Part shown: positions 1-5,386 of the stretch, piece by piece
Layout: every line of letters starts with the position of its first letter
Numbering within the stretch: position 1 is the stretch's first letter
DNA from: Methanomassiliicoccaceae archaeon
GTDB taxonomy: Archaea; Thermoplasmatota; Thermoplasmata; Methanomassiliicoccales; Methanomethylophilaceae
Reading direction: 5' to 3'
Assembly (NCBI GenBank): GCA_009786295.1
Contig: WQTN01000095.1
Span: 1-7,484, forward strand
DNA: 7,484 nt
The notes under the pieces: model-generated
What the model was told of the DNA's origin: nothing
Databases searched by the model: none
Seen by the model: only the letters and a program-made list of their open reading frames with translations
Translations under genes and position numbers: made by a program

Positions 1-36
1 TTTGTCAATGCAAGCTTTCTAATCAGAGATGACCAT

Positions 37-522
37 ATGAGTCATGTGAACGGAATGACCGAGACCTTCGAGGAAGTGCAGGACATTATGCCGAAGGATG
101 CATTCATGATCATGGCCGCCGTGCTCATAGCGACCGATGTCTTTGTGTTGATATGCTCTTTCATAGAAGCCGTGGGCACTCCTCTGTGGATGTTCATAGC
201 CACATCTGTGATATTCGGAGGAGTGATAATCTTCTGCTGGCTGATCAAGCTCAGGATTCGCGTTGAGAACGATGCGATAGTGATCAGATTCATCAAACGG
301 TATGTGATCCCGCTCGAAGAGGTGATCGATCACAAGACGGGAGACATAAGCATCATACGCAACTTCAGCGGGTGGGGGATCAAAAAGGTGTCTTTCAAAA
401 ACTTCATCTTCTTGGGGCATGACCGCGGCGTCTCCATGAAGCTTACCGGGAGAAGGGTAGTTACTGTCTCCCTTTCCGACCCGGAGGGATTCGCCTCCCT
501 GCTTCCTTCTCCCCAAGGCTGA
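37..522 (+). CDS. Two-helix membrane protein with PH-like C-terminal domain, function unknown
   Basis: This 161-residue protein has two hydrophobic segments (about residues 22-43 and 48-69) separated by a short loop. A strand-rich soluble part of about 90 residues follows. The pattern R-x-E-N-D-A-I-V-I at about 74-82, a Gly/Trp stretch near 109-115 and a closing segment SLSDPEGFASLL resemble bacterial/archaeal PH-like membrane proteins (bPH families); this is a fold-level resemblance, not a functional assignment. It should sit in the cytoplasmic membrane with the C-terminal domain probably cytoplasmic. The ATG at 37 is preceded by GAGATGA (26-32), a near match to the archaeal GAGGTGA ribosome site at 4-nt spacing. 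The frame is also open back to base 1, so an upstream start outside the window is not excluded. The gene ends in TGA, 37 bp before the next start. Confidence 0.75.
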   Translation: MSHVNGMTETFEEVQDIMPKDAFMIMAAVLIATDVFVLICSFIEAVGTPLWMFIATSVIFGGVIIFCWLIKLRIRVENDAIVIRFIKRYVIPLEEVIDHKTGDISIIRNFSGWGIKKVSFKNFIFLGHDRGVSMKLTGRRVVTVSLSDPEGFASLLPSPQG

Positions 523-529
523 TTGTAAG

Positions 530-537
530 TATTATTA
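530..537 (+). promoter_or_regulatory. TATA box for the COG1325-type gene (leaderless)
   Basis: The sequence TATTATTA is centred about 26 bp before the ATG at 560. This places the predicted transcription start at or next to the start codon, and no ribosome site precedes that ATG. It implies separate transcription from the upstream membrane-protein gene despite the 37-bp gap. Confidence 0.6.
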
Positions 538-559
538 ATCGAGATACCATCGGCTTTTC

Positions 560-1003
560 ATGCAGGGCACATTCCATTGGCTAAGGGTCAATGTTTTCTG
601 TTACGCGACCGAGAACGAAGAGGTCATCCACGACGCAATGGCGGAACTGCTAGGCACCGATGAGTTCGAGTATGATACAGCGGACAGCGAACACGGGAAC
701 CGCATATTGATCTTCAGCGGCGAGCTGTCCAAACAAAAGGAGATAATGCCCATCTTTCTGAAGCTCGGGAAGGAACTGACGGATGACCTTAAAGGCTGCC
801 TCGAGGAAAGGATCGATGAGGACTGCGTCTTCTATTTAAGGCTGGATAAGCAGGAGCTTGTGCAGGGAAGATATGTAATTGCGCATCACGGCGATGTTCT
901 TTCAATCACGGGCAAGATAGTATCGCATCCGGCCAAGAAGGAAATAGCGGCAGAGAACATGATGGGATTTCTTAATTCTCTTGAGCATCAACACAACATA
1001 TGA
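560..1003 (+). CDS. COG1325/DUF54-type archaeal RNA-binding protein
   Basis: This 147-residue soluble protein begins with FHWLRVNVFCYATENEEVIHDAM, the N-terminal pattern of the archaeal COG1325 (DUF54, RNA_binding) family, which was annotated as a predicted exosome-associated RNA-binding subunit. Its length matches the family at about 140-150 residues. Other recognisable parts are the G-N-R-I-L-I-F strand near 46-52, the C-V-F-Y-L-R-L-D-K segment near 88-96 and the closing H-P-A-K-K region near 123-127. The molecular role is not established; RNA binding is the family prediction and exosome association an older genomic-context inference. No exosome genes (rrp4, rrp41, rrp42) are adjacent here. 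The last 32 bp overlap the 3' end of the convergent CNNM/CorC gene. Confidence 0.85.
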   Translation: MQGTFHWLRVNVFCYATENEEVIHDAMAELLGTDEFEYDTADSEHGNRILIFSGELSKQKEIMPIFLKLGKELTDDLKGCLEERIDEDCVFYLRLDKQELVQGRYVIAHHGDVLSITGKIVSHPAKKEIAAENMMGFLNSLEHQHNI

Positions 1004-2270
1004 AAGAATCTTCTTTGCGAAGGCAGATCTTTGCCTCTTTGATACGGCGGCTTTTCATCGATCTTACCACGATCTTAAAGTTACCGAGGTTGACGGTGTC
1101 TCCCCTTCTAGGGATCCCCTCTATCTTTTGAGACATGAATTCGCTTATAGACTGGCCTACGAAGTCGCCGGCATCGAATTCCACGCCAATTCTTTTCATG
1201 ACATCGAATATGTTGGCCTCTCCCGGAACCGTAAAGCTCCCGTCCTTTTCCTCATGTATCGGGTATCCTGCCTCGTCGCTTTCGTCCCATATATCTCCGA
1301 CAAGCTCTTCCAGGATGTCCTCCATCGTCACCAGGCCGAGTGTCCTGCCGAAGTTGTCTAAAACAATGGCCATATGAGTATGTGCTTTCTGCATATCGTT
1401 GAGAAGGGTCGCGATGCTTGTGTTCTCCGGAACGAACTTCACAGGGATTATTATGTCCTCTATTATGAAATCCTCATCTTTGAGGTACTTGGGAAAGAAG
1501 TCTTTCGTATGTACGGCGCCGATGATGCGGTCAACAGATTTATCATACACAGGTATTCTGGAGTATTCGGACTCCAGAAAGATCGTTTTCAGGTCTTCTG
1601 CGCTTGTCCTCATTTCCGCAGCAGTCATGTTCGATCTCGGAGTATACATATCGGAGACCTTGATATCATCGAATTGCATCGCGGACTTGATGAGCTCTCC
1701 TTCGCTGTGCTCAAGCGCCCCTTCCTCGGTCACCTCGTCGATCATCACATGAAGTTCGTCCTCAGTGAACGACGGAACTTCCGCGGAATCGTTCTTGGCG
1801 CTCCTTGACAGGAAGTTCGTGAGTTTCATGAATGCCCACAGTATTGGCGCGAGGATCGTCATTACCATGCGCAGGGAACCGGCGAACTTCAGCGCATAGC
1901 GCTCGGCATTCCTCTTTGCCAAGGTTTTCGGCGTTATCTCCGCGAATACCAAAATCACCGTTGCTGTGAGCACCGTTGCGATGACAACGCCCCACATGAT
2001 GCCGAACAGCTCCGAGCACAGCATCGTCGCGAGAGTTGAGATCGCGACGTTCACGATGTTGTTCCCCACAAGCGTGGTCGTCAGGAGCTTTTCGTAGTCC
2101 TCGTAGTTCCTGAGGGCCTTATCTGCGTTCTTACGGCCTTCATATGCAAGGTTCTTGACCCTTATAGCGTTCATGCTGGTGTAAGCCGTCTCCGAGCAAG
2201 AGAAATAAGCTGACAGTACAATCAGCACTGCTATCAGGGAAATTACCATTATCAGGAACAACAGATCCAT
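972..2270 (-). CDS. CNNM/CorC (HlyC) family membrane protein: DUF21, CBS pair and CorC_HlyC domain
   Basis: This 432-residue protein has the complete three-part architecture of the family. The N-terminal DUF21/CNNM membrane domain (about 1-155) has four hydrophobic stretches (about 3-23, 68-88, 92-112, 133-154) and the motifs SCSETA (24-29), GNN (69-71) and EITPKTLAKRNAE (111-123). A CBS pair follows at about 208-266 and 274-332, with the usual RIPVY and GLVTMEDILEELVGDI signatures. The C-terminal transporter-associated CorC_HlyC domain covers about 345-420. CNNM/CorC proteins are linked to Mg2+ (or Co2+) export and tolerance, with nucleotide binding by the CBS pair; they were once misnamed hemolysins. 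The exact ion here is inferred. The ATG at 2270 follows GGTGTGATCA, a good archaeal ribosome site. The gene converges on and overlaps the COG1325-type gene by 32 bp. Confidence 0.92.
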   Translation of the reverse strand: MDLLFLIMVISLIAVLIVLSAYFSCSETAYTSMNAIRVKNLAYEGRKNADKALRNYEDYEKLLTTTLVGNNIVNVAISTLATMLCSELFGIMWGVVIATVLTATVILVFAEITPKTLAKRNAERYALKFAGSLRMVMTILAPILWAFMKLTNFLSRSAKNDSAEVPSFTEDELHVMIDEVTEEGALEHSEGELIKSAMQFDDIKVSDMYTPRSNMTAAEMRTSAEDLKTIFLESEYSRIPVYDKSVDRIIGAVHTKDFFPKYLKDEDFIIEDIIIPVKFVPENTSIATLLNDMQKAHTHMAIVLDNFGRTLGLVTMEDILEELVGDIWDESDEAGYPIHEEKDGSFTVPGEANIFDVMKRIGVEFDAGDFVGQSISEFMSQKIEGIPRRGDTVNLGNFKIVVRSMKSRRIKEAKICLRKEDSFICCVDAQEN

Positions 2271-2340
2271 TGATCACACCATTCGGGCGGAGGATTTTCT
2301 TTCAATCCTATCCAACCTAGCAAATGTTCTATTCAAAACA

Positions 2341-2351
2341 AGAATATAAAA
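2341..2351 (-). promoter_or_regulatory. TATA box for the CNNM/CorC gene
   Basis: Read on the minus strand, this is GTTTTATATTC. The predicted transcription start is near 2320, giving a leader of about 50 nt that carries the GGTGTGATC ribosome site. This gene is therefore leadered, unlike its divergent neighbour. Confidence 0.5.
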
Positions 2352-2375
2352 CTTTATGGAGAAAGCGGTCTTTTT

Positions 2376-2458
2376 CAGAGACGGTTGCAGCCTGTCTCTT
2401 CGCAGGACGATGCTATTTTCGTACTGGTCTCCGCTGCTGTTATCCGGCATCCGCCGGA
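2376..2458. other. Middle of the 315-bp divergent intergenic region with two small hairpins
   Basis: The gap between the CNNM gene and the six-helix gene (2271-2585) holds the two divergent promoters. Between them lie an AGAGAC / GTCTCT inverted repeat (2377-2382 and 2394-2399, 11-nt loop) and a TCCGGC-ATCC-GCCGGA hairpin (2443-2458). A TGTGCACA palindrome follows at 2465-2472. No convincing gene, tRNA or terminator tract is visible. These could be regulator sites or part of a small RNA, but nothing in the sequence decides this. Confidence 0.35.
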
Positions 2459-2552
2459 ATGCAATGTGCACAGATATAATGCATATACTGACATTTATCT
2501 AATTGGCGCAGAAAAAGACCCATACATGGAAAAAATCGCTGTTTTTTGCATA

Positions 2553-2563
2553 AATATTATATA
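2553..2563 (+). promoter_or_regulatory. TATA box for the six-helix membrane protein gene (leaderless)
   Basis: The AT-only stretch AATATTATATA is centred about 27 bp before the ATG at 2586, which predicts a leaderless transcript. No ribosome site precedes that ATG. Confidence 0.65.
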
Positions 2564-2585
2564 CATTTAATTCCGGTTCTGTATT

Positions 2586-3224
2586 ATGTCATTCTTGACA
2601 AATAAAAGCGTTGGACTGATGCTTATAATCATCGGTCTTATAAACATAATAGCAGGTCTCGCTCGTGCGGTAAATGGTGTCCTCGAAGCAGAAGGAACAT
2701 ACCTCACGATTGCAGCTATCTGCTTTGGGATTGCCAACTTGATCTCCGGTGTTCTCATACTTGGATATGGTTTCAAGGTCCGTGGCGGACCCAATGACGA
2801 ATCCGATATTGTCTCCGGCCTCATCATAATCATCGGAACTGCAACGATTCTTAACGCGATATTCCTCGCGGCGGGATCGTTCTTTACGAACTATGATGCA
2901 GACGCAGCCATCGGAAGCGCGATTTGGGCAGCCATTGTAACTTTGATTGTGCAGATTGTTCTCGGTCTGATACTAATATGGGCCGGAAGGAAGGTTGGGG
3001 GCAAGAACAAGAACGTGCTCAGCAAGCTCCTTTGGATCATCCTGATCGTTGTGTTCTTGATATTGGCGATATGGCAATTTGTAACTCTTTTCAAAGATGG
3101 CATTGACCTCGGCAACCTTGATGGCATACTCGCACTGATAGGTGCAATATGTTGGGCTGTTGTCTACATATATTGTTTCATTGCGATGCTGTCCGCAGAC
3201 GTGAAAGAGTCAATGGGTGTCTGA
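2586..3224 (+). CDS. Six-helix integral membrane protein, function unknown
   Basis: This 212-residue protein is almost entirely hydrophobic, with about six membrane helices at roughly 10-30, 40-62, 76-99, 109-134, 146-168 and 180-202. The helices are rich in Ile, Gly and Ala. Short charged loops include the basic R-K-V-G-G-K-N-K-N loop (135-143). No catalytic motif, substrate-binding signature or transporter fingerprint is recognisable. The first two helix pairs look mildly similar to each other (both G-L-I/I-I-I-G type), which may reflect internal duplication or only helix composition. The gene stands alone between a strong leaderless promoter and a T-rich downstream stretch, so it is probably monocistronic. 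I do not assign a function. Confidence 0.85.
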   Translation: MSFLTNKSVGLMLIIIGLINIIAGLARAVNGVLEAEGTYLTIAAICFGIANLISGVLILGYGFKVRGGPNDESDIVSGLIIIIGTATILNAIFLAAGSFFTNYDADAAIGSAIWAAIVTLIVQIVLGLILIWAGRKVGGKNKNVLSKLLWIILIVVFLILAIWQFVTLFKDGIDLGNLDGILALIGAICWAVVYIYCFIAMLSADVKESMGV

Positions 3225-3261
3225 AGTCAAAGGCGCAATCCTATAAACCTTTTCCAAAACT

Positions 3262-3272
3262 TCATTTTTCTT
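3262..3272 (+). terminator. T-rich terminator candidate after the six-helix gene
   Basis: A T-rich run (TCATTTTTCTT) lies about 40 bp after the TGA stop. Archaeal RNA polymerase commonly terminates at oligo-T tracts without a stem-loop, and no hairpin is seen here. A second T7 tract lies at 3343-3349. Confidence 0.4.
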
Positions 3273-3356
3273 AAATTTCAACATCTGTATTCAGCTGAAT
3301 ATATATTTTATGTGCAGGGCAGCAAACGCTCTTCTTATAACCTTTTTTTCTTCCTA

Positions 3357-3370
3357 TTTTATTATATATT
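3357..3370 (+). promoter_or_regulatory. TATA box for the YdbC/PC4-like gene
   Basis: The run TTTTATTATATATT is centred about 38 bp before the ATG at 3403, predicting a transcription start near 3391 and a leader of about 12 nt. A second TATA-like stretch (AATATATATTTTA) lies further upstream at 3298-3310; it is followed by a T7 tract, so a transcript from it could end early. Confidence 0.55.
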
Positions 3371-3402
3371 ACAAAGACGTAATCCCGAGCGAAGTGGGTA
3401 CA

Positions 3403-3627
3403 ATGCCGGTCGAATTCAAATATGAAGTAGTCGAGAGGATCGCAGTCCTCTCGGAATCATCCAAGGGTTGGACAAAAGAATTGAATCTGATCAAGTGGAA
3501 CGATAGGGATCCCAAATATGATATCAGGGAATGGTCTCCAGACGGAGAAAAGATGGGGAAGGGAATCACGCTTTCTGATGAAGAAGTGGCGATACTGAAA
3601 AGCGCCCTCGAGGGCCGGGATATCTGA
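3403..3627 (+). CDS. YdbC/PC4-like transcriptional coactivator domain protein
   Basis: This 74-residue protein is a single PC4 (transcription coactivator p15) domain of the short YdbC type. Marker segments are the N-terminal EFKYEVVERIAVLSES strand, KGWTKELNLIKWN (21-33), P-K-Y-D-I-R-E-W-S-P (37-46) and the K-M-G-K-G-I-T-L-S-D-E-E helix start (50-61). Proteins of this family bind single-stranded nucleic acid as dimers and are thought to assist transcription or DNA handling. The partner process in this organism is unknown. The frame is open back to an ATG at 3310, but that extension is hydrophobic, unlike the family, and would contain the TATA box. The ATG at 3403 gives the normal family length. 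A T6 tract at 3659-3664 may end the transcript. Confidence 0.88.
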   Translation: MPVEFKYEVVERIAVLSESSKGWTKELNLIKWNDRDPKYDIREWSPDGEKMGKGITLSDEEVAILKSALEGRDI

Positions 3628-3658
3628 GGATCCTCCTCCAAACCACTTAAAAATACTG

Positions 3659-3664
3659 TTTTTT
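3659..3664 (+). terminator. T6 terminator candidate after the PC4-like gene
   Basis: Six consecutive Ts lie 32 bp after the stop codon and just before the next gene's TATA box. There is no stem directly in front of them, although a GAGGATCCTC palindrome overlaps the stop codon at 3626-3635. The assignment rests on the known archaeal preference for oligo-T termination. Confidence 0.35.
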
Positions 3665-3683
3665 GCAGGAAACAATAGCAAAC

Positions 3684-3692
3684 GTTTATAAG
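3684..3692 (+). promoter_or_regulatory. TATA box for the zinc-ribbon gene, with a long leader
   Basis: GTTTATAAG predicts a transcription start near 3714 and so an untranslated leader of about 85 nt, long for this window. The leader contains a TTGGG-AATA-CCCAA hairpin (3766-3779). It ends with a GAGG ribosome site (3787-3790) 8 nt before the ATG. Confidence 0.5.
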
Positions 3693-3798
3693 CTTAATGA
3701 TATCTCCAGCTATAGGCATTCAAATATTGCTCCTGGTCCATCGTTGAAGAGGCAAAGGTAGAGTATTGGGAATACCCAAAAGATAAGAGGAATAAAAA

Positions 3799-4002
3799 AT
3801 GGCCTACGGAAGCGGAGGATATAGGGGTGGCGGAGATCGCAGAGATCAGCCCAAAGAATACTTTAAAACAAAATGTTCAGACTGCGGAAACGAGTGTGAG
3901 GTACCATTCAAACCCACACAGGGGAGACCCGTGTACTGCAGGGACTGTTTCAAGAAGCACCAGCCCGAGGGCGGAAGGGGCGGAGACAGGAAGAGATTCT
4001 AA
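3799..4002 (+). CDS. Small CxxC-x17-CxxC zinc-ribbon protein
   Basis: This 67-residue basic protein has a Gly/Arg-rich head (GSGGYRGGGDRRD) and a Gly/Arg/Lys-rich tail (GGRGGDRKRF). These flank a four-cysteine module with C26-x2-C29 and C47-x2-C50, exactly 17 residues apart. This is the archaeal CxxC-x17-CxxC domain pattern, predicted to bind one zinc ion. Gly/Arg flanks are typical of RNA- or single-strand-binding proteins, so nucleic-acid binding is a fair inference, but no target is known. An extra cysteine (C33) lies inside the loop. GAGG lies 8 nt before the ATG, and the long leader leaves room for post-transcriptional control. The stop codon lies in the loop of a terminator-like hairpin. 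Confidence 0.88.
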   Translation: MAYGSGGYRGGGDRRDQPKEYFKTKCSDCGNECEVPFKPTQGRPVYCRDCFKKHQPEGGRGGDRKRF

Positions 4003-4038
4003 ATCTCCTTTTAAACATTTTATTTGTTATTTATTTTT
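3993..4038 (+). terminator. Hairpin plus T-rich terminator after the zinc-ribbon gene
   Basis: GAGATT-CTA-AATCTC (3993-4007) forms a 6-bp stem across the TAA stop. It is followed by a T-rich run containing TTTT, ATTTTATTTG and TTATTTTTG up to about 4038. The tract also runs through the 3' end of the convergent gene. Confidence 0.5.
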
Positions 4039-4308
4039 GTCACGGGACTTAAGCGATTCCATCATTTCGACCTTATAGAAAACATTCCATATGGAGAATC
4101 CTATCACAAACAGGGCGACCCCGATGCATAGGAACAGGATCCCGGCGGTTCGGTTCGCGATGAAAAACACTGCCAGCCCAACTACGGCTGCCGCCACGCC
4201 TGCGATCAATATTATTTTGTTGTTCCTTTTCTCTTTTTCGAAAACCAATAGATCATTCCGCCTATGCAAATCCTCTGGGTTACCCTGACATACAAACTCC
4301 GCCAGCAA
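4027..4308 (-). CDS. Small two-helix membrane protein, function unknown
   Basis: At full length (93 residues) this protein has a charged N-terminal part ending in FEKEKRNNK and two hydrophobic helices (about 31-50 and 54-75) joined by a short ANRTAG turn. A lysine-rich tail (SLKSRDKNK) closes it. No domain is recognised. The frame contains no ATG before the helices, so it must begin with an alternative codon. TTG at 4308 gives the outer bound reported here. TTG at 4269 (GAGG just upstream) and TTG at 4248 (73 residues, AGGCGG upstream) are equally credible, and a TATA-like TTTTTTAA near 4318-4325 favours these shorter forms. It lies downstream of the flavin-fold gene behind a terminator-like hairpin, so it may be transcribed separately. 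Confidence 0.65.
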   Translation of the reverse strand: MLAEFVCQGNPEDLHRRNDLLVFEKEKRNNKIILIAGVAAAVVGLAVFFIANRTAGILFLCIGVALFVIGFSIWNVFYKVEMMESLKSRDKNK

Positions 4309-4318
4309 GTGGCAGGTT

Positions 4319-4347
4319 AAAAAATTCAGAGAGGGCTATGCCCTCTC
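4319..4347 (-). terminator. Strong hairpin-plus-T6 terminator of the flavin-fold gene
   Basis: On the minus strand, GAGAGGGC-ATA-GCCCTCTC makes a perfect 8-bp stem (4329-4347). It starts inside the TGA stop codon and is followed by TGAA and six Ts (4319-4324). This is the layout of a bacterial-type intrinsic terminator and is the clearest terminator in the window. Confidence 0.7.
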
Positions 4348-4744
4348 AGGCCAGTTTTGTACCGGCTTTCGGAGATGCGCCCTGGAAGTACACAGCGCAC
4401 ACTTGGAACACCCATACGGCTGCGGCCTTGAGTCCTATCGCCTCAAGCATCTTGTTCATGGACTCGATCTCCGGGCCGCTGTCCAGGCGTGCCTTGGCTG
4501 TGCATTCGATCACATAAGCGTCTTTTCCGGACGAGACCAGGAACGACGCTTTGGGATTCTCGGAGAGGTTCTTTGCTGACCTTTTCATCAATATCTCGCC
4601 GACGACCATTGTGTCTGCCGTAGGAGCCGCGATGCTTCCAGCCACTATCGCATGGGGCTTCGCGTCCTTGGATGCCGTCACAAGGATCTTGGTCGTTGTC
4701 TGGGCCTTAAGCAATTCCAATACTTCGTTGGGGATATTCGTCAT
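4346..4744 (-). CDS. Pyridoxamine-5'-phosphate-oxidase-like (FMN-binding split-barrel) protein
   Basis: This 132-residue protein matches the small PNPOx-like split-barrel family. It has an N-terminal helix (IPNEVLELLKAQ), a strand pair around KILVTASKDAKPHAIVAGS (19-37), the M-V-V-G-E-I-L-M-K-R-S-A-K-N-L-S-E-N-P-K-A-S-F-L-V core (46-70) and the Y-V-I-E-C-T-A-K-A-R-L strand (77-87). Members usually bind FMN (some F420 or heme) as homodimers. K-R-S-A-K-N-L is where the cofactor phosphate is normally held. The substrate is unknown, and pyridoxal phosphate synthesis should not be assumed from this fold. The ATG at 4744 has GGTGA 4 nt upstream (4749-4753) and a TATA element further up. Its stop lies in the terminator hairpin. 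Confidence 0.85.
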   Translation of the reverse strand: MTNIPNEVLELLKAQTTTKILVTASKDAKPHAIVAGSIAAPTADTMVVGEILMKRSAKNLSENPKASFLVSSGKDAYVIECTAKARLDSGPEIESMNKMLEAIGLKAAAVWVFQVCAVYFQGASPKAGTKLA

Positions 4745-4772
4745 ATATTCACCGTAGAGAAATTGAATTACA

Positions 4773-4785
4773 GGTATATTTTAAG
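4773..4785 (-). promoter_or_regulatory. TATA box for the flavin-fold gene
   Basis: On the minus strand this reads CTTAAAATATACC, with an A-rich BRE-like start. It is centred about 34 bp before the ATG at 4744, giving a leader of about 8 nt around the GGTGA site. The gene therefore has its own promoter. Confidence 0.55.
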
Positions 4786-4817
4786 AACGGTCTTCCAAAC
4801 GGAAACGGCTGCGGCGA

Positions 4818-4919
4818 TTATGCTTCTTTCGGTCTTCTGAGCCAGTTGGTTACCATGATGATAGCTGCGTAACCGGCCAGTACTCCGATCGAGATGTAGT
4901 ACACAGATAGGTCGAACAC
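4818..4919 (-). CDS. 33-residue single-helix membrane microprotein (GTG start)
   Basis: Reading the minus strand from GTG 4917-4919 to TAA 4818-4820 gives 33 residues. There is a short polar head (MFDLS), one hydrophobic helix from about residue 6 to 24 (VYYISIGVLAGYAAIIMVT) and a basic tail (NWLRRPKEA). That layout is typical of single-pass microproteins with the tail in the cytoplasm. A TATA-like TATTTATT (4941-4948 on +) is centred about 26 bp before the GTG, matching the leaderless geometry of other genes here. The frame contains no ATG suited to starting it. It is in the same frame as the upstream PAS gene, separated by that gene's TAA and 8 sense codons, so it could alternatively be a detached or read-through membrane tail of that protein. 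It may be an accessory subunit of a larger membrane protein, but none is adjacent and I do not assign a family. Confidence 0.6.
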   Translation of the reverse strand: MFDLSVYYISIGVLAGYAAIIMVTNWLRRPKEA

Positions 4920-4937
4920 AACCTGAGTATCTTTTAG

Positions 4938-4948
4938 CGATATTTATT
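4938..4948 (-). promoter_or_regulatory. TATA-like box for the microprotein gene
   Basis: On the minus strand this reads AATAAATATCG and overlaps the TAA stop of the PAS gene. Its position about 26 bp before the GTG at 4919 supports both the start codon choice and independent leaderless expression. Confidence 0.45.
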
Positions 4949-5306
4949 CATTTTTGTCGATCGGGCGTATATGCTGCACCACGACCCTAAGTTTTCCTTC
5001 TTTGTAGTATGGAACGGGCTCGCACTCATATTCGCCGGTCTTGTTCGTGCACTTGAACGTACAGCCGCAGCGGTGCGGTCCTCCCATTGTATGGTTCGCC
5101 ACGCAGTTGTCGCAGCAGCAGGTCGCTCCGAACAGTTTGTAACACTTCATCCCCACTGCATCTTCGATGGATGTGCCCAGTATAACCTGTGCGGAACGGT
5201 TCATCCAAATGATGTTCTTCTCATGGTCGTTGATGATGATAATGTCATCTACTTTATCCAAGATCATGTTGAGAAGACTCTCCGCAGAAATATCATCAAG
5301 TGGCAT
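4944..5306 (-). CDS. Cysteine-rich single-PAS-domain protein (putative redox or metal sensor)
   Basis: From the ATG at 5306 this is a 120-residue protein made of essentially one PAS domain. It has an N-terminal helix (SAESLLNMILDKV), the D-D-I-I-I-I-N-D-H-E-K-N-I-I-W-M-N-R-S-A core (20-39), G-T-S-I-E-D-A-V-G-M-K-C-Y-K-L-F (44-59) and C-terminal strands ending in VVVQHIRPI. Nine cysteines sit in its second half: C55, C63, C64, C65, C68, C80, C82, C86 and C95. PAS domains with a C-Y-x-L-F and cysteine motif are known in sensor proteins; the extra clusters suggest binding of zinc or an iron-sulfur centre, or thiol sensing, which is inference. No kinase, DNA-binding or other output domain is present. 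The frame is open to an ATG at 5456, but a TATA-like element at 5331-5340 places transcription start near 5310, so the short form is preferred. Confidence 0.8.
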   Translation of the reverse strand: MPLDDISAESLLNMILDKVDDIIIINDHEKNIIWMNRSAQVILGTSIEDAVGMKCYKLFGATCCCDNCVANHTMGGPHRCGCTFKCTNKTGEYECEPVPYYKEGKLRVVVQHIRPIDKNE

Positions 5307-5330
5307 GATGGTATGATATCGCATTATCAG

Positions 5331-5340
5331 GTAAATAATG
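5331..5340 (-). promoter_or_regulatory. TATA-like box for the PAS gene
   Basis: Minus-strand CATTATTTAC lies about 30 bp before the ATG at 5306, giving a leaderless or nearly leaderless transcript. It excludes the longer starts at 5324 and 5456 if it is the promoter in use. Confidence 0.45.
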
Positions 5341-5386
5341 CAGACACTCGGGACAGGATTCTCGGTAGCGTCCGATGTTTTCGATT

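Noticed and set aside
981..1808. Long open frames on the plus strand opposite the CNNM gene
   Set aside because: They are antisense to a gene with complete domain architecture and show no recognisable protein of their own.
2385..2570. 61-residue plus-strand open frame in the divergent intergenic region
   Set aside because: It runs through the TATA box of the next gene, has no ribosome site or correctly spaced TATA of its own and has no protein-like features.
3310..3402. N-terminal extension of the PC4-like protein from an ATG at 3310
   Set aside because: The extra 31 residues are hydrophobic, contain the TATA box in their coding sequence and are absent from the family; the ATG at 3403 gives the normal length.
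3604..3615. GCCCTCGAGGGC palindrome at the end of the PC4-like gene
   Set aside because: It lies within coding sequence (SALEGR), lacks loop bases and has no T tract directly after it; likely a codon coincidence.
3697..3747. 16-codon open frame in the zinc-ribbon leader region (possible leader peptide)
   Set aside because: Its ATG lies upstream of the predicted transcription start near 3714 and has no ribosome site.
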